From contig JAWMQL010000001.1 of the NCBI GenBank assembly GCA_033283165.1, positions 434,001 through 498,000 on the forward strand: a DNA stretch of 64,000 bases. The letters are read 5' to 3'. The position numbers and the translations under genes are program-made. Numbering within the stretch: position 1 is the first letter of the stretch; each line of letters starts with the position of its first letter. Shown here one piece after another: positions 1 to 8,707 of this stretch. Under the pieces are notes generated by a model. The model was not told the DNA's origin, made no database searches, and saw only the letters and a list, made by a program, of their open reading frames with translations. Origin of the DNA: JAWMQL01 sp033283165 (GTDB lineage: Bacteria; Pseudomonadota; Gammaproteobacteria; Pseudomonadales; Halieaceae).

Positions 1-409
1 AGAGCGGGAGGGTAGACCGGTGGCCAACCGGGTCCAGCCCGGTAAGCGGCCACGCAGTTCCATGACGCCGGTGATGGTGTTCAACGGCGACAGTTCCCTG
101 CGGGCGCTGTTGGGTTCGCCCGGAGGGAGTCGCATAATCAACTACGTTGCCAAGACCGTCCTGGGTATCCTCGACTGGGATCTCACGCCCCAGGAAGCCA
201 TCGAGTTGCCCAATATCACCAATCGCAATGACCTGACTACCGTGGAAAAGGGCCTGGTCAGCGAACAACTGGTGCGGGCTCTGGAGGCGCGCGGTCATGA
301 AGTGACAGTGGCTGATCTCAACAGCGGCGTACACGCCATCGGGATCAAGGACGGGGTACTGCACGGCGGGGCCGATCCCCGCCGTGAGGGCCAGGCCCTG
401 GCGCGATAG
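1..409 (+). CDS. ggt: Gamma-glutamyltransferase, C-terminal fragment (gene starts before the window)
   Basis: Only the last 135 or so residues are present, reading in frame from base 2 to a TAG at 407-409. The text matches the small-subunit end of gamma-glutamyltranspeptidases: a GSPGGSRIIN block that contributes to the glutamate site, then a DW-LTPQEAIELPN segment and a closing GVHAIG..GVLHGGADPRREGQA stretch typical of the family. The enzyme is normally periplasmic, self-cleaves into two subunits and removes or transfers the gamma-glutamyl group of glutathione. The catalytic Thr and signal peptide lie outside the window, so activity cannot be judged. It ends 10 bases before the convergent npdG-like gene. 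Confidence 0.9.
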   Translation, partial: EREGRPVANRVQPGKRPRSSMTPVMVFNGDSSLRALLGSPGGSRIINYVAKTVLGILDWDLTPQEAIELPNITNRNDLTTVEKGLVSEQLVRALEARGHEVTVADLNSGVHAIGIKDGVLHGGADPRREGQALAR

Positions 410-419
410 CGCCAGCCAA

Positions 420-1103
420 TCACTCCTCGGGCAGGCCGCTGATCGTGATCCCCGCGTGGCAGTTGTATTGCTTGTTGATGATGATCAGCACCGAGGTCAA
501 GGCCTCCGCCGCCGCGGCGTTGTTGATCATACCGGCATGAAATCCGCGCATACCGGCGGCTTCAACGAGCTTGATGACTGCTTCACGGGCCTCTTTCCTG
601 TTGCCGCAGACCAGCACGTCACAGTGAATTCCGCCGCCTTCCTGCAGGTGGGCAGCGGCCACGTTCTGGAAAGCGGATACCACCGCCACGTCCTCCCCGA
701 GAATATTCTGCGCAATCTGGCCGGCGCTGCCCTCTGCCGGGAGCTGCACCCGGGCCACTTTCGGTGGCACCAGGGGCACGGTCACGTCGATCAGGATTTT
801 ACCGTTCAGTGCCGGCTTCACATACTCCAGCGTCGAGGCCTGGTGGCTGAACGGCACCGTGAGGGCAACGATATCAGCCGCTGTGGCGGCTTCCAGGTTC
901 TCCATCGCCCGCACCGCCACCTCGGACACGCCGCGTTCGGCCATGACCTCGTGCAGGTCCGCTACCGCCGCCTGGGCCTTTTCCAGGGTGCGTGACCCGA
1001 TGATCACCTGGTAACCGGCCTGGGCCCAGCGCCGTGCCAGGCCCGTGCCAAGATCGCCGGTGCCGCCGAGAATCGCCAATACGGGAAGAGATTCGTTGCT
1101 CAT
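420..1103 (-). CDS. npdG: F420:NADPH oxidoreductase-like protein (NpdG/Fno family)
   Basis: A 227-residue Rossmann protein. Residues 13-19 read GGTGDLG, the nucleotide-binding loop, and G36-S37-R38 sits at the end of the second strand, where Ser-Arg contacts the 2'-phosphate of NADPH in archaeal Fno. The middle and C-terminal parts (AADIVALTVPFSHQ, LIDVTVPLVPP, VVSAFQNVAA, DVLVCGN, AEALTSVLI) follow the Fno fold throughout. Fno moves hydride between coenzyme F420 and NADP. The reading frame stays open far upstream to 1550, but the Fno alignment begins at the ATG 1101-1103. It is divergent from the IGPS-like gene, with about 150 bases between them. Whether this organism makes F420 cannot be seen here; a relative using another deazaflavin or only NADPH is possible. 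Confidence 0.75.
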   Translation of the reverse strand: MSNESLPVLAILGGTGDLGTGLARRWAQAGYQVIIGSRTLEKAQAAVADLHEVMAERGVSEVAVRAMENLEAATAADIVALTVPFSHQASTLEYVKPALNGKILIDVTVPLVPPKVARVQLPAEGSAGQIAQNILGEDVAVVSAFQNVAAAHLQEGGGIHCDVLVCGNRKEAREAVIKLVEAAGMRGFHAGMINNAAAAEALTSVLIIINKQYNCHAGITISGLPEE

Positions 1104-1259
1104 CTGCCTGTTCCTTGTGTGTGCGGGAAAATACGCGCGCATTGTAGCAAGTGGATCAACCCCACCGCGACTGCGCAGTTGAACCGCCTGGCAGCTTATT
1201 GAATAAGGTCGACGCACCGCGCACAATACGCGCCTTTGCTGGCAATCGGTAGCAGGTCT

Positions 1260-2102
1260 TTGAAAACGTTTCTCGATGTGGTCGCGGCGGAAAAGCGACT
1301 GGAGATAGCACAGCGCAGTGCAGTCCTTCCGGAGGATGCCTTGCGCGAGCAGGTCGCCGAACTGGCTCCACGCGCGCCCTTTCGCCGGTCCCTGTTGCGC
1401 GCGGCCGGTGCGCCGGTGTCCCTGATTACTGAGCTCAAGGCGCGCGCGCCCGGGCGCGAAAATGTAGCCGCCCTCGAGCCTGAGGCCGTCATCGCCGACT
1501 ACGAAGCGGGCGGCGCCAGCGCCATATCCGTGCTGACGGACGAAAAACATTTCGGCGGTTCACTGGAGACCCTGGCCCGGGCCGGCAGGGCGACGAGCCT
1601 GCCGTTGCTGCACAAGGAGTTTATCCTCAGCCCCTACCAGTTACTCGAGGGCCGTCTGCGCGGGGCGAGTGCCGCGCTGATCCTGGCCTATTACTTCACT
1701 GAACGGGAATTGGCCCATCTCGTCGAGGTTGCGAAAGAGTTCGGGGTAGAGGCGGTGGTGGAATGTTCTCTCGAGCAGGAACTGCCCCGGACCCTGGCGG
1801 TCGACCCCGACATCATCCTGATCAATAACCGGCCTATTGCGGCCATTCCCGCCAATCCGGCCGAGAGTTACAGCCGGGGCGATGTGCGTAACGCGGGGCT
1901 CTGGTGGGATCGCTTCGAGGGACTGCGCCGGTGGCACGAGCAGGGTGAGCGGCTGTTGATCAGTGCCAGCTGCGTGGAGGGGCCCGCGGACGTGGCTGAA
2001 ATTTCACGCCATCCCTATGACGCAATCCTGGTGGGTAATGCGGCCATGGTGGCCGCGGACCGGCAAGGTTTTCTCCGCGACCTGATCGCTGCCAGCGCCT
2101 GA
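1260..2102 (+). CDS. Indole-3-glycerol-phosphate synthase family protein, divergent
   Basis: A 280-residue TIM barrel of the TrpC type, counted from a TTG at 1260 that matches the usual KTFLD start; a TTG at 1236 is an alternative. Catalytic positions of IGPS retained are E58 and K60 (TELK), K119 (HKEF), E168, and N189/R191 (INNR). The usual SESG near the end is S-A-S-C (residues 235-238), so the catalytic Glu is Ala, and the phosphate loop GES reads GNA. TrpC closes the ring to indole-glycerol phosphate in tryptophan synthesis, but no trpD, trpG, trpB or trpA is nearby. This may be a paralogue with a changed substrate. It shares an upstream region with the F420-reductase-like gene and is convergent with the peptidase, 4 bases apart. 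Confidence 0.75.
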   Translation: MKTFLDVVAAEKRLEIAQRSAVLPEDALREQVAELAPRAPFRRSLLRAAGAPVSLITELKARAPGRENVAALEPEAVIADYEAGGASAISVLTDEKHFGGSLETLARAGRATSLPLLHKEFILSPYQLLEGRLRGASAALILAYYFTERELAHLVEVAKEFGVEAVVECSLEQELPRTLAVDPDIILINNRPIAAIPANPAESYSRGDVRNAGLWWDRFEGLRRWHEQGERLLISASCVEGPADVAEISRHPYDAILVGNAAMVAADRQGFLRDLIAASA

Positions 2103-2106
2103 TTTG

Positions 2107-4341
2107 TCAGCGCAGCTCCCGGTCGAAAAATCGGCTCATGGTCCTGCGCAGATGGATGCCGGTATTCTTGCCCTTGATACTGTGCTTCTTGCCCGGGTAG
2201 TCCATCACTTCGAAGGGGATGGCCGCATCCTGTAAGGCCTTGTACAGGCGTGTACTGTGGGTAAACAGCACATTGTCATCGGCCATGCCGTGATAGATCA
2301 GCAGGCTACCCCGCAGCTGACCTGCGTAGGTCAGCACGGAAGCCGCCCGGTAGCCGTCCGGGTTGCTGGCCGGTGTTCCCATGTAGCGTTCCGTATAGTG
2401 AGTATCATACAGTTCCCAGGCCGTTACCGGTGCGCCGGCGATGCCGGCGGCAAAGTACTCTCCGGCCCGCAACATGCTCATCAGGGTCATGTAACCGCCG
2501 TAGCTGTGGCCATGGATACCGATGCGTTCGGCGTCCACGTAGGGCAGGCTGCGCAGAAACCGGGCGCCGGTGACCTGGTCGCGTAACTCGATTTGCCCCA
2601 ACTGGCGGTAGATAGCCTGTTCAAAGTCCGTGCCGCGACCCTTCGATCCCCGGTTATCCAGACTGAACACCACATAGCCCTGCTGTGCCAGGTACTGCAG
2701 GTATAGATAGGTCTCGGCCCGGCGGGGCCAGGCATCGGTGACCACCTGTACCCCGGGGCCGCCGTAGAGAAACACGATCGCCGGAAACTTGCCGCCGCGG
2801 TTGTAATCACGGGGCTTGAACAGGCGGTAGTACAACTCGACGCCGTCGTCTGACTTCAGGGAGCCGAACTCCGGCTCGATCCAGTCGTCGCGATAGGGCT
2901 GCAGGGGGTGATCGCCCTGGACCCGGTTTTCCGCCAGCCAGGTGATCCGTTCGCCACTGGCCCGGTGCAGGCTGACCTGCAAGGGGGTGTTGGCGTTGCT
3001 GTAGCTGTCGACATAGGCACTGCCATCCGCGGCGAACTGAATCTGGTGCCAGCCCTCGCGCTGGCTTATTTGCCGGGCTTCGGCCACTTTTGACAGCGGC
3101 GCGGCGTAAAGCTGTTGCTCCAGCGGGCTCTCCCGGTTGGCCGTAAAGTACACGGCGTCCGCTTTCTCGTCCACGGCCAGGATTTCGTTTACCACCCAGG
3201 GACCCGCAGTGAGTTGCCGCAATGGCTCGCCCTGCAGGTTGTATAAATACAGGTGATTGTAACCGTCGCGTTCCGACTGCCACAGGAAGCGCTGACCGTC
3301 CTTGAGAAAATACAGCCCCTGGTACTCCCCGTCCTGCAGGTTGACCCAGTTTTCGCTGCTTTCGCTCAGCAGGGTGCGAGTCCGGTTGTCGGCAATTTCA
3401 TGCAGGCGCAACTCCAGCAGGTGCTGGTCACGGCTCTGCCACTGAAAGGTCAGGCCACTACTGTCGGGCAGCCAGTGCACCCTGGGCAGGTAACCTTCCA
3501 CCGGGCCGGCCTCGGCCAGCCACCGGGATTCGCCTCCGCTGACGGGGATCAGGCCCAGCCTGACCCGTGCATTGTCCTTGCCTGTGTAGGGGTAACGCTG
3601 GTCGATCATGCGAATGCCTTCGGCGTAGATCTCGCTGCGAGTGACCTGTTCGACGCCGGACTCATCCACCTGCATGTAAGCCAGTGCGCTGTCGTCCGGC
3701 GCCCACCAGTAACCGGTATGGCGACCCATCTCCTCCTGGGCCACAAACTCCGCCATGCCATTGCTGACGCTTTCGCTGCTGTCGTGGGTCAGGCGTGTCT
3801 CCTCGCCAGTCGACAACTGAAGGACAAACAATTCGCGGTCGCGGATGAAGGAGACATAGGCTCCTCCGGGGGAAATGCGCGGATCGGTTTCGAAGGCGTC
3901 GCTGTCGGTGAGCTGCTGCAGCTTGTTGTCTTCGAGTCGGTAGTAATACAGGTCGCCACCCAGGGGAAACAGCAGGGCGCTGCCGTCTCGTGACCACTGG
4001 TAGGAAATGATGCCGCGGTTGCTGATTCGCTGTCGTTCGCGACGGGCTTTCTCTTCGTCAGAGAGTTCAGTGTCTGCGGCGGTGAAATCAGCGGAATCCA
4101 CCAGCAGTCGGATCTGACCGCTGGCGACGTGGTATTCCCACAGGTCCAGAACCTCGTGATCCGACGCCTTGCCGCGTAGAAAGGTGACCCGCTGGCCATC
4201 CGGTGAGACCTGCGGGCTGTTCAGGGTTGCGCCCCAGAGAGCCGGTGATTCGTAGATCCGCTCGATGGTGAGGGGTTTTGCGAAGGTTTCCCGTGCCAGC
4301 AGGCAGCACAGGATAAACAACACCAGATACCGCGGCTTCAT
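2107..4341 (-). CDS. Exported S9B dipeptidyl-peptidase IV-type serine peptidase
   Basis: 744 residues starting at ATG 4339-4341, with a clear signal peptide (MKPRYLVLFILCCLLA, cut near TFA). An N-terminal beta-propeller with repeated SPDG/SPGG-type blades leads to an alpha/beta hydrolase domain. The nucleophile lies in GHSYGGYM (Ser near 613), the acid in the ADDN motif near 689 and the His in KKHS near 720. The family removes X-Pro or X-Ala dipeptides from peptide N-termini, here probably in the periplasm. A VAQEEMGRHTGYWWAPD segment before the hydrolase domain matches the DPP4 family glutamate motif that holds the substrate amino end. It follows the NhaC-type antiporter by 25 bases on the same strand, so the two are probably co-transcribed. 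Confidence 0.9.
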   Translation of the reverse strand: MKPRYLVLFILCCLLARETFAKPLTIERIYESPALWGATLNSPQVSPDGQRVTFLRGKASDHEVLDLWEYHVASGQIRLLVDSADFTAADTELSDEEKARRERQRISNRGIISYQWSRDGSALLFPLGGDLYYYRLEDNKLQQLTDSDAFETDPRISPGGAYVSFIRDRELFVLQLSTGEETRLTHDSSESVSNGMAEFVAQEEMGRHTGYWWAPDDSALAYMQVDESGVEQVTRSEIYAEGIRMIDQRYPYTGKDNARVRLGLIPVSGGESRWLAEAGPVEGYLPRVHWLPDSSGLTFQWQSRDQHLLELRLHEIADNRTRTLLSESSENWVNLQDGEYQGLYFLKDGQRFLWQSERDGYNHLYLYNLQGEPLRQLTAGPWVVNEILAVDEKADAVYFTANRESPLEQQLYAAPLSKVAEARQISQREGWHQIQFAADGSAYVDSYSNANTPLQVSLHRASGERITWLAENRVQGDHPLQPYRDDWIEPEFGSLKSDDGVELYYRLFKPRDYNRGGKFPAIVFLYGGPGVQVVTDAWPRRAETYLYLQYLAQQGYVVFSLDNRGSKGRGTDFEQAIYRQLGQIELRDQVTGARFLRSLPYVDAERIGIHGHSYGGYMTLMSMLRAGEYFAAGIAGAPVTAWELYDTHYTERYMGTPASNPDGYRAASVLTYAGQLRGSLLIYHGMADDNVLFTHSTRLYKALQDAAIPFEVMDYPGKKHSIKGKNTGIHLRRTMSRFFDRELR

Positions 4342-4366
4342 GGGACAGGATCCTTGAGCAGTTTCG

Positions 4367-5776
4367 TTAGGCAATGACCAGGCCAGTGATCGCAAAGCAC
4401 AGGGCGGCCAGAGTACCACCCGCAAGGGCATATGGTAACTGAGTTCGCACATGGTCTATATGATCGGTTGCAGCGGCCATCGAGGCAATCACCGTGGTAT
4501 CGCTGATGGGGCTGGCGTGGTCGCCGAATATTCCCCCGCTGAGAACCGCGGCGAGAAAAGGGGCGGCCGGCAGGCCGCCTGCAACGGCGACCGGCACGGC
4601 GATGGGGATCATGATAGCGAACGTGCCCCAACTGGAGCCGATGGAAAACGCCATCAGGGATGCGGACAGGAAGATCGCCGGCAGCAGCAGCGCGGTGGGC
4701 AGAGTGTCAGAGACCAGGCCGGCGACATACGCGCCTGTGCCGAGGCGGTTGGAGAGGTCGCCCATGGCCAGGGCCAGCAGCAGGATCAGCGCCAGCGGGA
4801 CCAGCGCGCCGGCCCCCTGCAGGAAGCTGTGGGTAAGTTGTGACAGGTTCATCAGGCGCTGGCACAGCAGCAGCCCCCAGGCCACGGCCAGCGCAAAAAG
4901 TACCGACCACAACACGCTGGTAGAGCCTGATCCCTGCAGCAAACGGCCGTCGCCAGTAATGTACAGGCCCAGCGGCATGAAGCAGACCAGGGCGAGAATG
5001 GGTAGCAGCATGTTGCGGGCCCGTGGCGCGATCCCTTCTTCCAGGCTGCCGAGAATGAGCGGATCGACCACCGGGCTGGCGCCATCACTCAGAACCTGGC
5101 CTTGCGCCGCGCGATGCTCGGCCCGCGCCATGGGACCCACATTGATTCCCCGCGTAATCGTAAGCGCGGCAATCAGTACCGCTGCCAGGGCATAGAAATT
5201 GAGACCGATGGCCTGCAGGAAGGTGGGCAGGGGTGCGACCCCGGGTATTCGGTCCAACAGGCCCAGGTTAAAGGCACCCCAGGCGTTCAGCGGTATCAGG
5301 ATGCAGATCGGCGCCGAGGTGGAGTCGATAATATAGGCCAGTTTTTCCCTGGCCACGCGGTAGCGATCAAACAGTGGCCGGGACACGGACCCGGCAACCA
5401 GCACGGTGATATTGGACTCGATAAAAATGATGACACCCAGGCCCCAGGCCAGCCACTGGGCCTGCCTGCCATTGTTCACCCAGCGCCGGGTCTCTACCCA
5501 GTGGATGAAGCCCCGCACACCGCCGCCTTTTTCCAGGGTCGCTATCAGCGCGCCGATCAACAGGGTAAAGACAATGACGCGGGCATCGCCGGGTTTGCCC
5601 AGGACGGCGATGATCGCGTCGATCCCGGCACCCAGCCCCGATAGCGGCGACCAGGCGTGCAGCATGCTGTAGCCCAGCCACAGCCCTCCCGCCAGGGACA
5701 GGTACACGTGGCGGGTCAGCAGGGCCAGGCCGATGGCGAGCAGTGGTGGGGCCAGGGACAACGATCCGTAGTCCAA
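4367..5776 (-). CDS. NhaC-family Na+/H+ antiporter-like membrane protein
   Basis: 469 residues with many hydrophobic helices spanning the whole length. The start is a TTG at 5774-5776, preceded by AAGGAG about ten bases upstream. Sequence blocks such as IESNITVLVAGS, DSTSAPICILIPLNAWGAF and FSIGSSWGTFAIMIPIA, followed by FGDHASPISDTTVI, are those of the NhaC branch of the ion-transporter superfamily, which exchanges Na+ for protons or moves small acids. The polar SPISDT segment is the likely ion path. It leads the operon with the S9 peptidase. Substrate is not determinable: relatives have been shown to exchange cations or cation/carboxylate pairs. Confidence 0.85.
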   Translation of the reverse strand: MDYGSLSLAPPLLAIGLALLTRHVYLSLAGGLWLGYSMLHAWSPLSGLGAGIDAIIAVLGKPGDARVIVFTLLIGALIATLEKGGGVRGFIHWVETRRWVNNGRQAQWLAWGLGVIIFIESNITVLVAGSVSRPLFDRYRVAREKLAYIIDSTSAPICILIPLNAWGAFNLGLLDRIPGVAPLPTFLQAIGLNFYALAAVLIAALTITRGINVGPMARAEHRAAQGQVLSDGASPVVDPLILGSLEEGIAPRARNMLLPILALVCFMPLGLYITGDGRLLQGSGSTSVLWSVLFALAVAWGLLLCQRLMNLSQLTHSFLQGAGALVPLALILLLALAMGDLSNRLGTGAYVAGLVSDTLPTALLLPAIFLSASLMAFSIGSSWGTFAIMIPIAVPVAVAGGLPAAPFLAAVLSGGIFGDHASPISDTTVIASMAAATDHIDHVRTQLPYALAGGTLAALCFAITGLVIA

Positions 5777-5904
5777 AATCAGGGCTCCTTGATTTTTCGC
5801 AGTGAGTATAACGATACGGTTGCCTCACGTCTCACCGGCGGGATATAAAGAGCCCGCCGACCCGGATTAATCCGGAAGGCGTGACCAACCAGGAGTGAGG
5901 GGAA

Positions 5905-8631
5905 ATGGAACAGCAGGAAGCCGAGCGGCGCAGTAACTGGCATACACTGGCGCCCGAGGAGGTGTTCCAACGACTTGGAAGTGGTGAGGAGGGGCTCGCC
6001 AGCGCCTCGATACCGGAGCTCCTGAGTCGCTATGGGGTCAATGAAATAGAGTTCCGCAAAGCGCCTGCCTGGGTACGCTTCCTGGCCCAGTTCAACGATC
6101 CAATGGTCATCATCCTGCTGGTTACCGCGCTGGTGACCGGCACGCTCACCGCGCTCGGAAGCCACATGCTGCCCGACACCCTGGTTATCGGCGGCGTGGT
6201 GCTGCTCAACGCCATTCTGGGATTCGTGCAGGAAGGCAAGGCCGAGGGAGCGCTCGAGGCCCTGCGCAATATGATGGTGCAGGAGTGCCTGGTCGTGCGG
6301 GACGGTTCGCAGCATCGCATCGCCGCTCGTGATCTGGTGCCCGGCGATGTGGTGGCACTGGAGGGTGGCGACAAGATCCCTGCGGATGTGCGTTTCTTCC
6401 AGGCAACCAACCTGCACGTGGATGAATCCGCTCTGACCGGAGAGTCGGTCCCGGCGAGAAAATCTGTCGACACCCTGACAAGTCCTGAGTTGGTGCCGGG
6501 CGACCAGGTCAACATGGGGTTTTCCGGTACTTACGTCACCCAGGGTGTGGCCCTGGCTGTGGTGGTGGAAACCGGCGCCAATACCGTCTTTGGCCGTATC
6601 GCCGACCTGGTGAAGTCCGCCGAGGCGGGGCTTACCCCCCTGCAGCGCAAAATGAAGGAGTTCGTGCGAACCCTGATCATTGCCATTCTCATCGTCGGTG
6701 CATTCAACTTCGGCTATGGCATCTACCTCGGCTATGACACCGGTTACAGTTTCCTGGGCGCCGTGTCCCTGGTGGTGGCCGCTATTCCCGAGATGTTGCC
6801 TGCCCTGGTGACCTCTATCCTCGCCCTGTCAGGCGTCGTAATGGCGGGCCGCAAGGCACTCATTCGCAAGTTACCGGCGGCCGAAACCCTGGGCGCGACC
6901 TCGGTAATCTGTTCCGATAAAACCGGCACCCTGACCGAAAATCATATGACGGTTACCCGCGTATTCGCGGGTGGTGAAATATTCGAGGTGAGCGGCACCG
7001 GCTATGATCTGGTGGGCGAATTCCGGGGTCCCGGTGGCGCAGTGCTGGCGCGCGAAAAGCAGGCACTGCTGCAATTGTTGTCCTGCGGTTATCACTGTAA
7101 CAATGCCCGTTTGCTGGGCGAGGGCGGAGGCGCCGGCGATCCGACCGAGATTGCGCTACGGGTGTCCGGGGCCAAGGGCGGCCTGCTGGAGGAAGGGGTA
7201 CACCGGCTGGAGGAAATTCCCTTTGACTCCAGCAGCAAATACATGGCGGTCCTGCTGCAGTGGCAGGGGCATCGTATCGTTTTCGTCAAGGGCGCGCCCG
7301 AGGTGGTTGTCGATATGTGCAGTACCGTCTGTGGCCCTGACGGTGAAGCGCTGCCCCTGGATGCCGATCAGGTGCTGGCACAGGCCGGCGCCTTCGCCGG
7401 TGACGCCCTGCGTACCCTGGGCTTCGCCTACCTGCAGGTGCCGGCAGATCACCAGGACCTGCGTCACGAAGACCTCTCCGGGCTGACTTTCGCGGGTCTG
7501 CAGGGCATGATCGACCCGCCGCGAGCATCCGCAGTAGAGGCCGTTGCGGTGTGTAAGGGTGCGGGGATCCGAACCGTCATGATTACGGGCGACCACCCGG
7601 ACACGGCGCAGGCGGTGGCGCGCCAGCTGGGTATCGCCGCGGACCGGGTCGTCACCGGCAGCGAGTTGTCACAGATGCCTGACCCAGAGCTGCACGAACT
7701 GGTCACTGAAGTTTCCGTCTACGCGAGGGTAGCGCCGGATCACAAGAAACGCATTGCCGAGGCGCTGCAAGCACACGACCTGGTAGTGGCCATGACCGGG
7801 GATGGGGTCAACGATGCGCCGGCCCTGAAGGCCGCGGATATCGGCGTGGCGATGGGCATCAGCGGCACTGAGGTGGCCAAGGAAGCATCTGACATGGTGC
7901 TTGCCGACGATAATTTCGCCACGATCGTCGCCGCGGTAGAGGAGGGGCGGCATGCCTGGAACAACCTGCGCAAGGCCATCCTCTACACCCTGCCCACCAA
8001 CGCGGCACAGGCTTTGCTGATCATGGGCGCCATCCTGATGGCGGCCTTCGTACCCCTGTTTGCCACCCGCTTCGTACTCGAGCCGGTACAGATCCTGTGG
8101 ATCAACCTGCTGGACTCCGTTCTGTTGACCATGCCGCTCATGATGGAAGCCAAGGAGCGCGGATTGCTGGACGTTCCGCCGCGGGATTCGCGGGCCCATA
8201 TCATCGACGGGCTGTTTCTGCAGCGCGTCATCCTGCTGGGACTGGCCATTTCCCTGCCGGGCTTTTACGTGTTTTACCACTTTGGTGCCGCGGCGGTGGT
8301 GCCGGGACAACCGGTGAACGAGCTGCTCTTGACCCAGGCGCAGACCGCGGCGTTCTGGGCCATCCTGCTGGCCCATTTCGGCTACGTGGTATCGGCCCGG
8401 TCTGTCGACAGGTCGGTCTTTACTTTCAGCCCTTTCGGCAATCCCTGGCTATTGGGAGGTATAGCGATCAGTATCGCGATCCGCTGTATTCCCACGATGG
8501 TGCCGGAAGCCGCGGCGCTGTTCCGCACCGCTGAATTTCCCATGGAGTGGTGGCCGCTGATCCTGCTGTGCTTTTTCCCCAGTTTCCTGGCCATAGAGGG
8601 AGACAAGGCCTTGCGCCGGCTATTTTCCTGA
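5905..8631 (+). CDS. P2-type cation-transporting ATPase
   Basis: 908 residues. The ATG follows GAGGGGAA. It has an N-terminal cation-ATPase domain, an actuator loop with TGES, the phosphorylated Asp at D338 in DKTGTLTEN, a KGAPE nucleotide-domain motif and a TGDGVNDAPAL hinge. Ten or so membrane helices are visible. Residues that bind Ca2+ in SERCA are only partly kept: M4 has IPEMLP (Glu kept), M5 has TNAAQ where SERCA has SNVGE, and M6 has NLLDS where SERCA has NLVTD. This is consistent with export of Ca2+ or another cation, but the ion cannot be fixed. It stands alone between divergent nhaC and a DUF885 gene. Confidence 0.9.
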   Translation: MEQQEAERRSNWHTLAPEEVFQRLGSGEEGLASASIPELLSRYGVNEIEFRKAPAWVRFLAQFNDPMVIILLVTALVTGTLTALGSHMLPDTLVIGGVVLLNAILGFVQEGKAEGALEALRNMMVQECLVVRDGSQHRIAARDLVPGDVVALEGGDKIPADVRFFQATNLHVDESALTGESVPARKSVDTLTSPELVPGDQVNMGFSGTYVTQGVALAVVVETGANTVFGRIADLVKSAEAGLTPLQRKMKEFVRTLIIAILIVGAFNFGYGIYLGYDTGYSFLGAVSLVVAAIPEMLPALVTSILALSGVVMAGRKALIRKLPAAETLGATSVICSDKTGTLTENHMTVTRVFAGGEIFEVSGTGYDLVGEFRGPGGAVLAREKQALLQLLSCGYHCNNARLLGEGGGAGDPTEIALRVSGAKGGLLEEGVHRLEEIPFDSSSKYMAVLLQWQGHRIVFVKGAPEVVVDMCSTVCGPDGEALPLDADQVLAQAGAFAGDALRTLGFAYLQVPADHQDLRHEDLSGLTFAGLQGMIDPPRASAVEAVAVCKGAGIRTVMITGDHPDTAQAVARQLGIAADRVVTGSELSQMPDPELHELVTEVSVYARVAPDHKKRIAEALQAHDLVVAMTGDGVNDAPALKAADIGVAMGISGTEVAKEASDMVLADDNFATIVAAVEEGRHAWNNLRKAILYTLPTNAAQALLIMGAILMAAFVPLFATRFVLEPVQILWINLLDSVLLTMPLMMEAKERGLLDVPPRDSRAHIIDGLFLQRVILLGLAISLPGFYVFYHFGAAAVVPGQPVNELLLTQAQTAAFWAILLAHFGYVVSARSVDRSVFTFSPFGNPWLLGGIAISIAIRCIPTMVPEAAALFRTAEFPMEWWPLILLCFFPSFLAIEGDKALRRLFS

Positions 8632-8660
8632 GTGTCGTGGCCTGCGAGGCCCCATGCGGC

Positions 8661-8666
8661 TACAAT
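8661..8666 (+). promoter_or_regulatory. Candidate -10 element for the DUF885 gene
   Basis: TACAAT at 8661-8666, followed by CCGC, resembles a sigma70 -10 box about 40 bases before the ATG at 8708. No convincing -35 is seen. If used, it would exclude the upstream in-frame ATG at 8654 and so supports the 8708 start. Confidence 0.35.
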
Positions 8667-8707
8667 ACCGCTCCCTGAATTTTGGCACCCGCCGGGAACC
8701 CTGCTCC

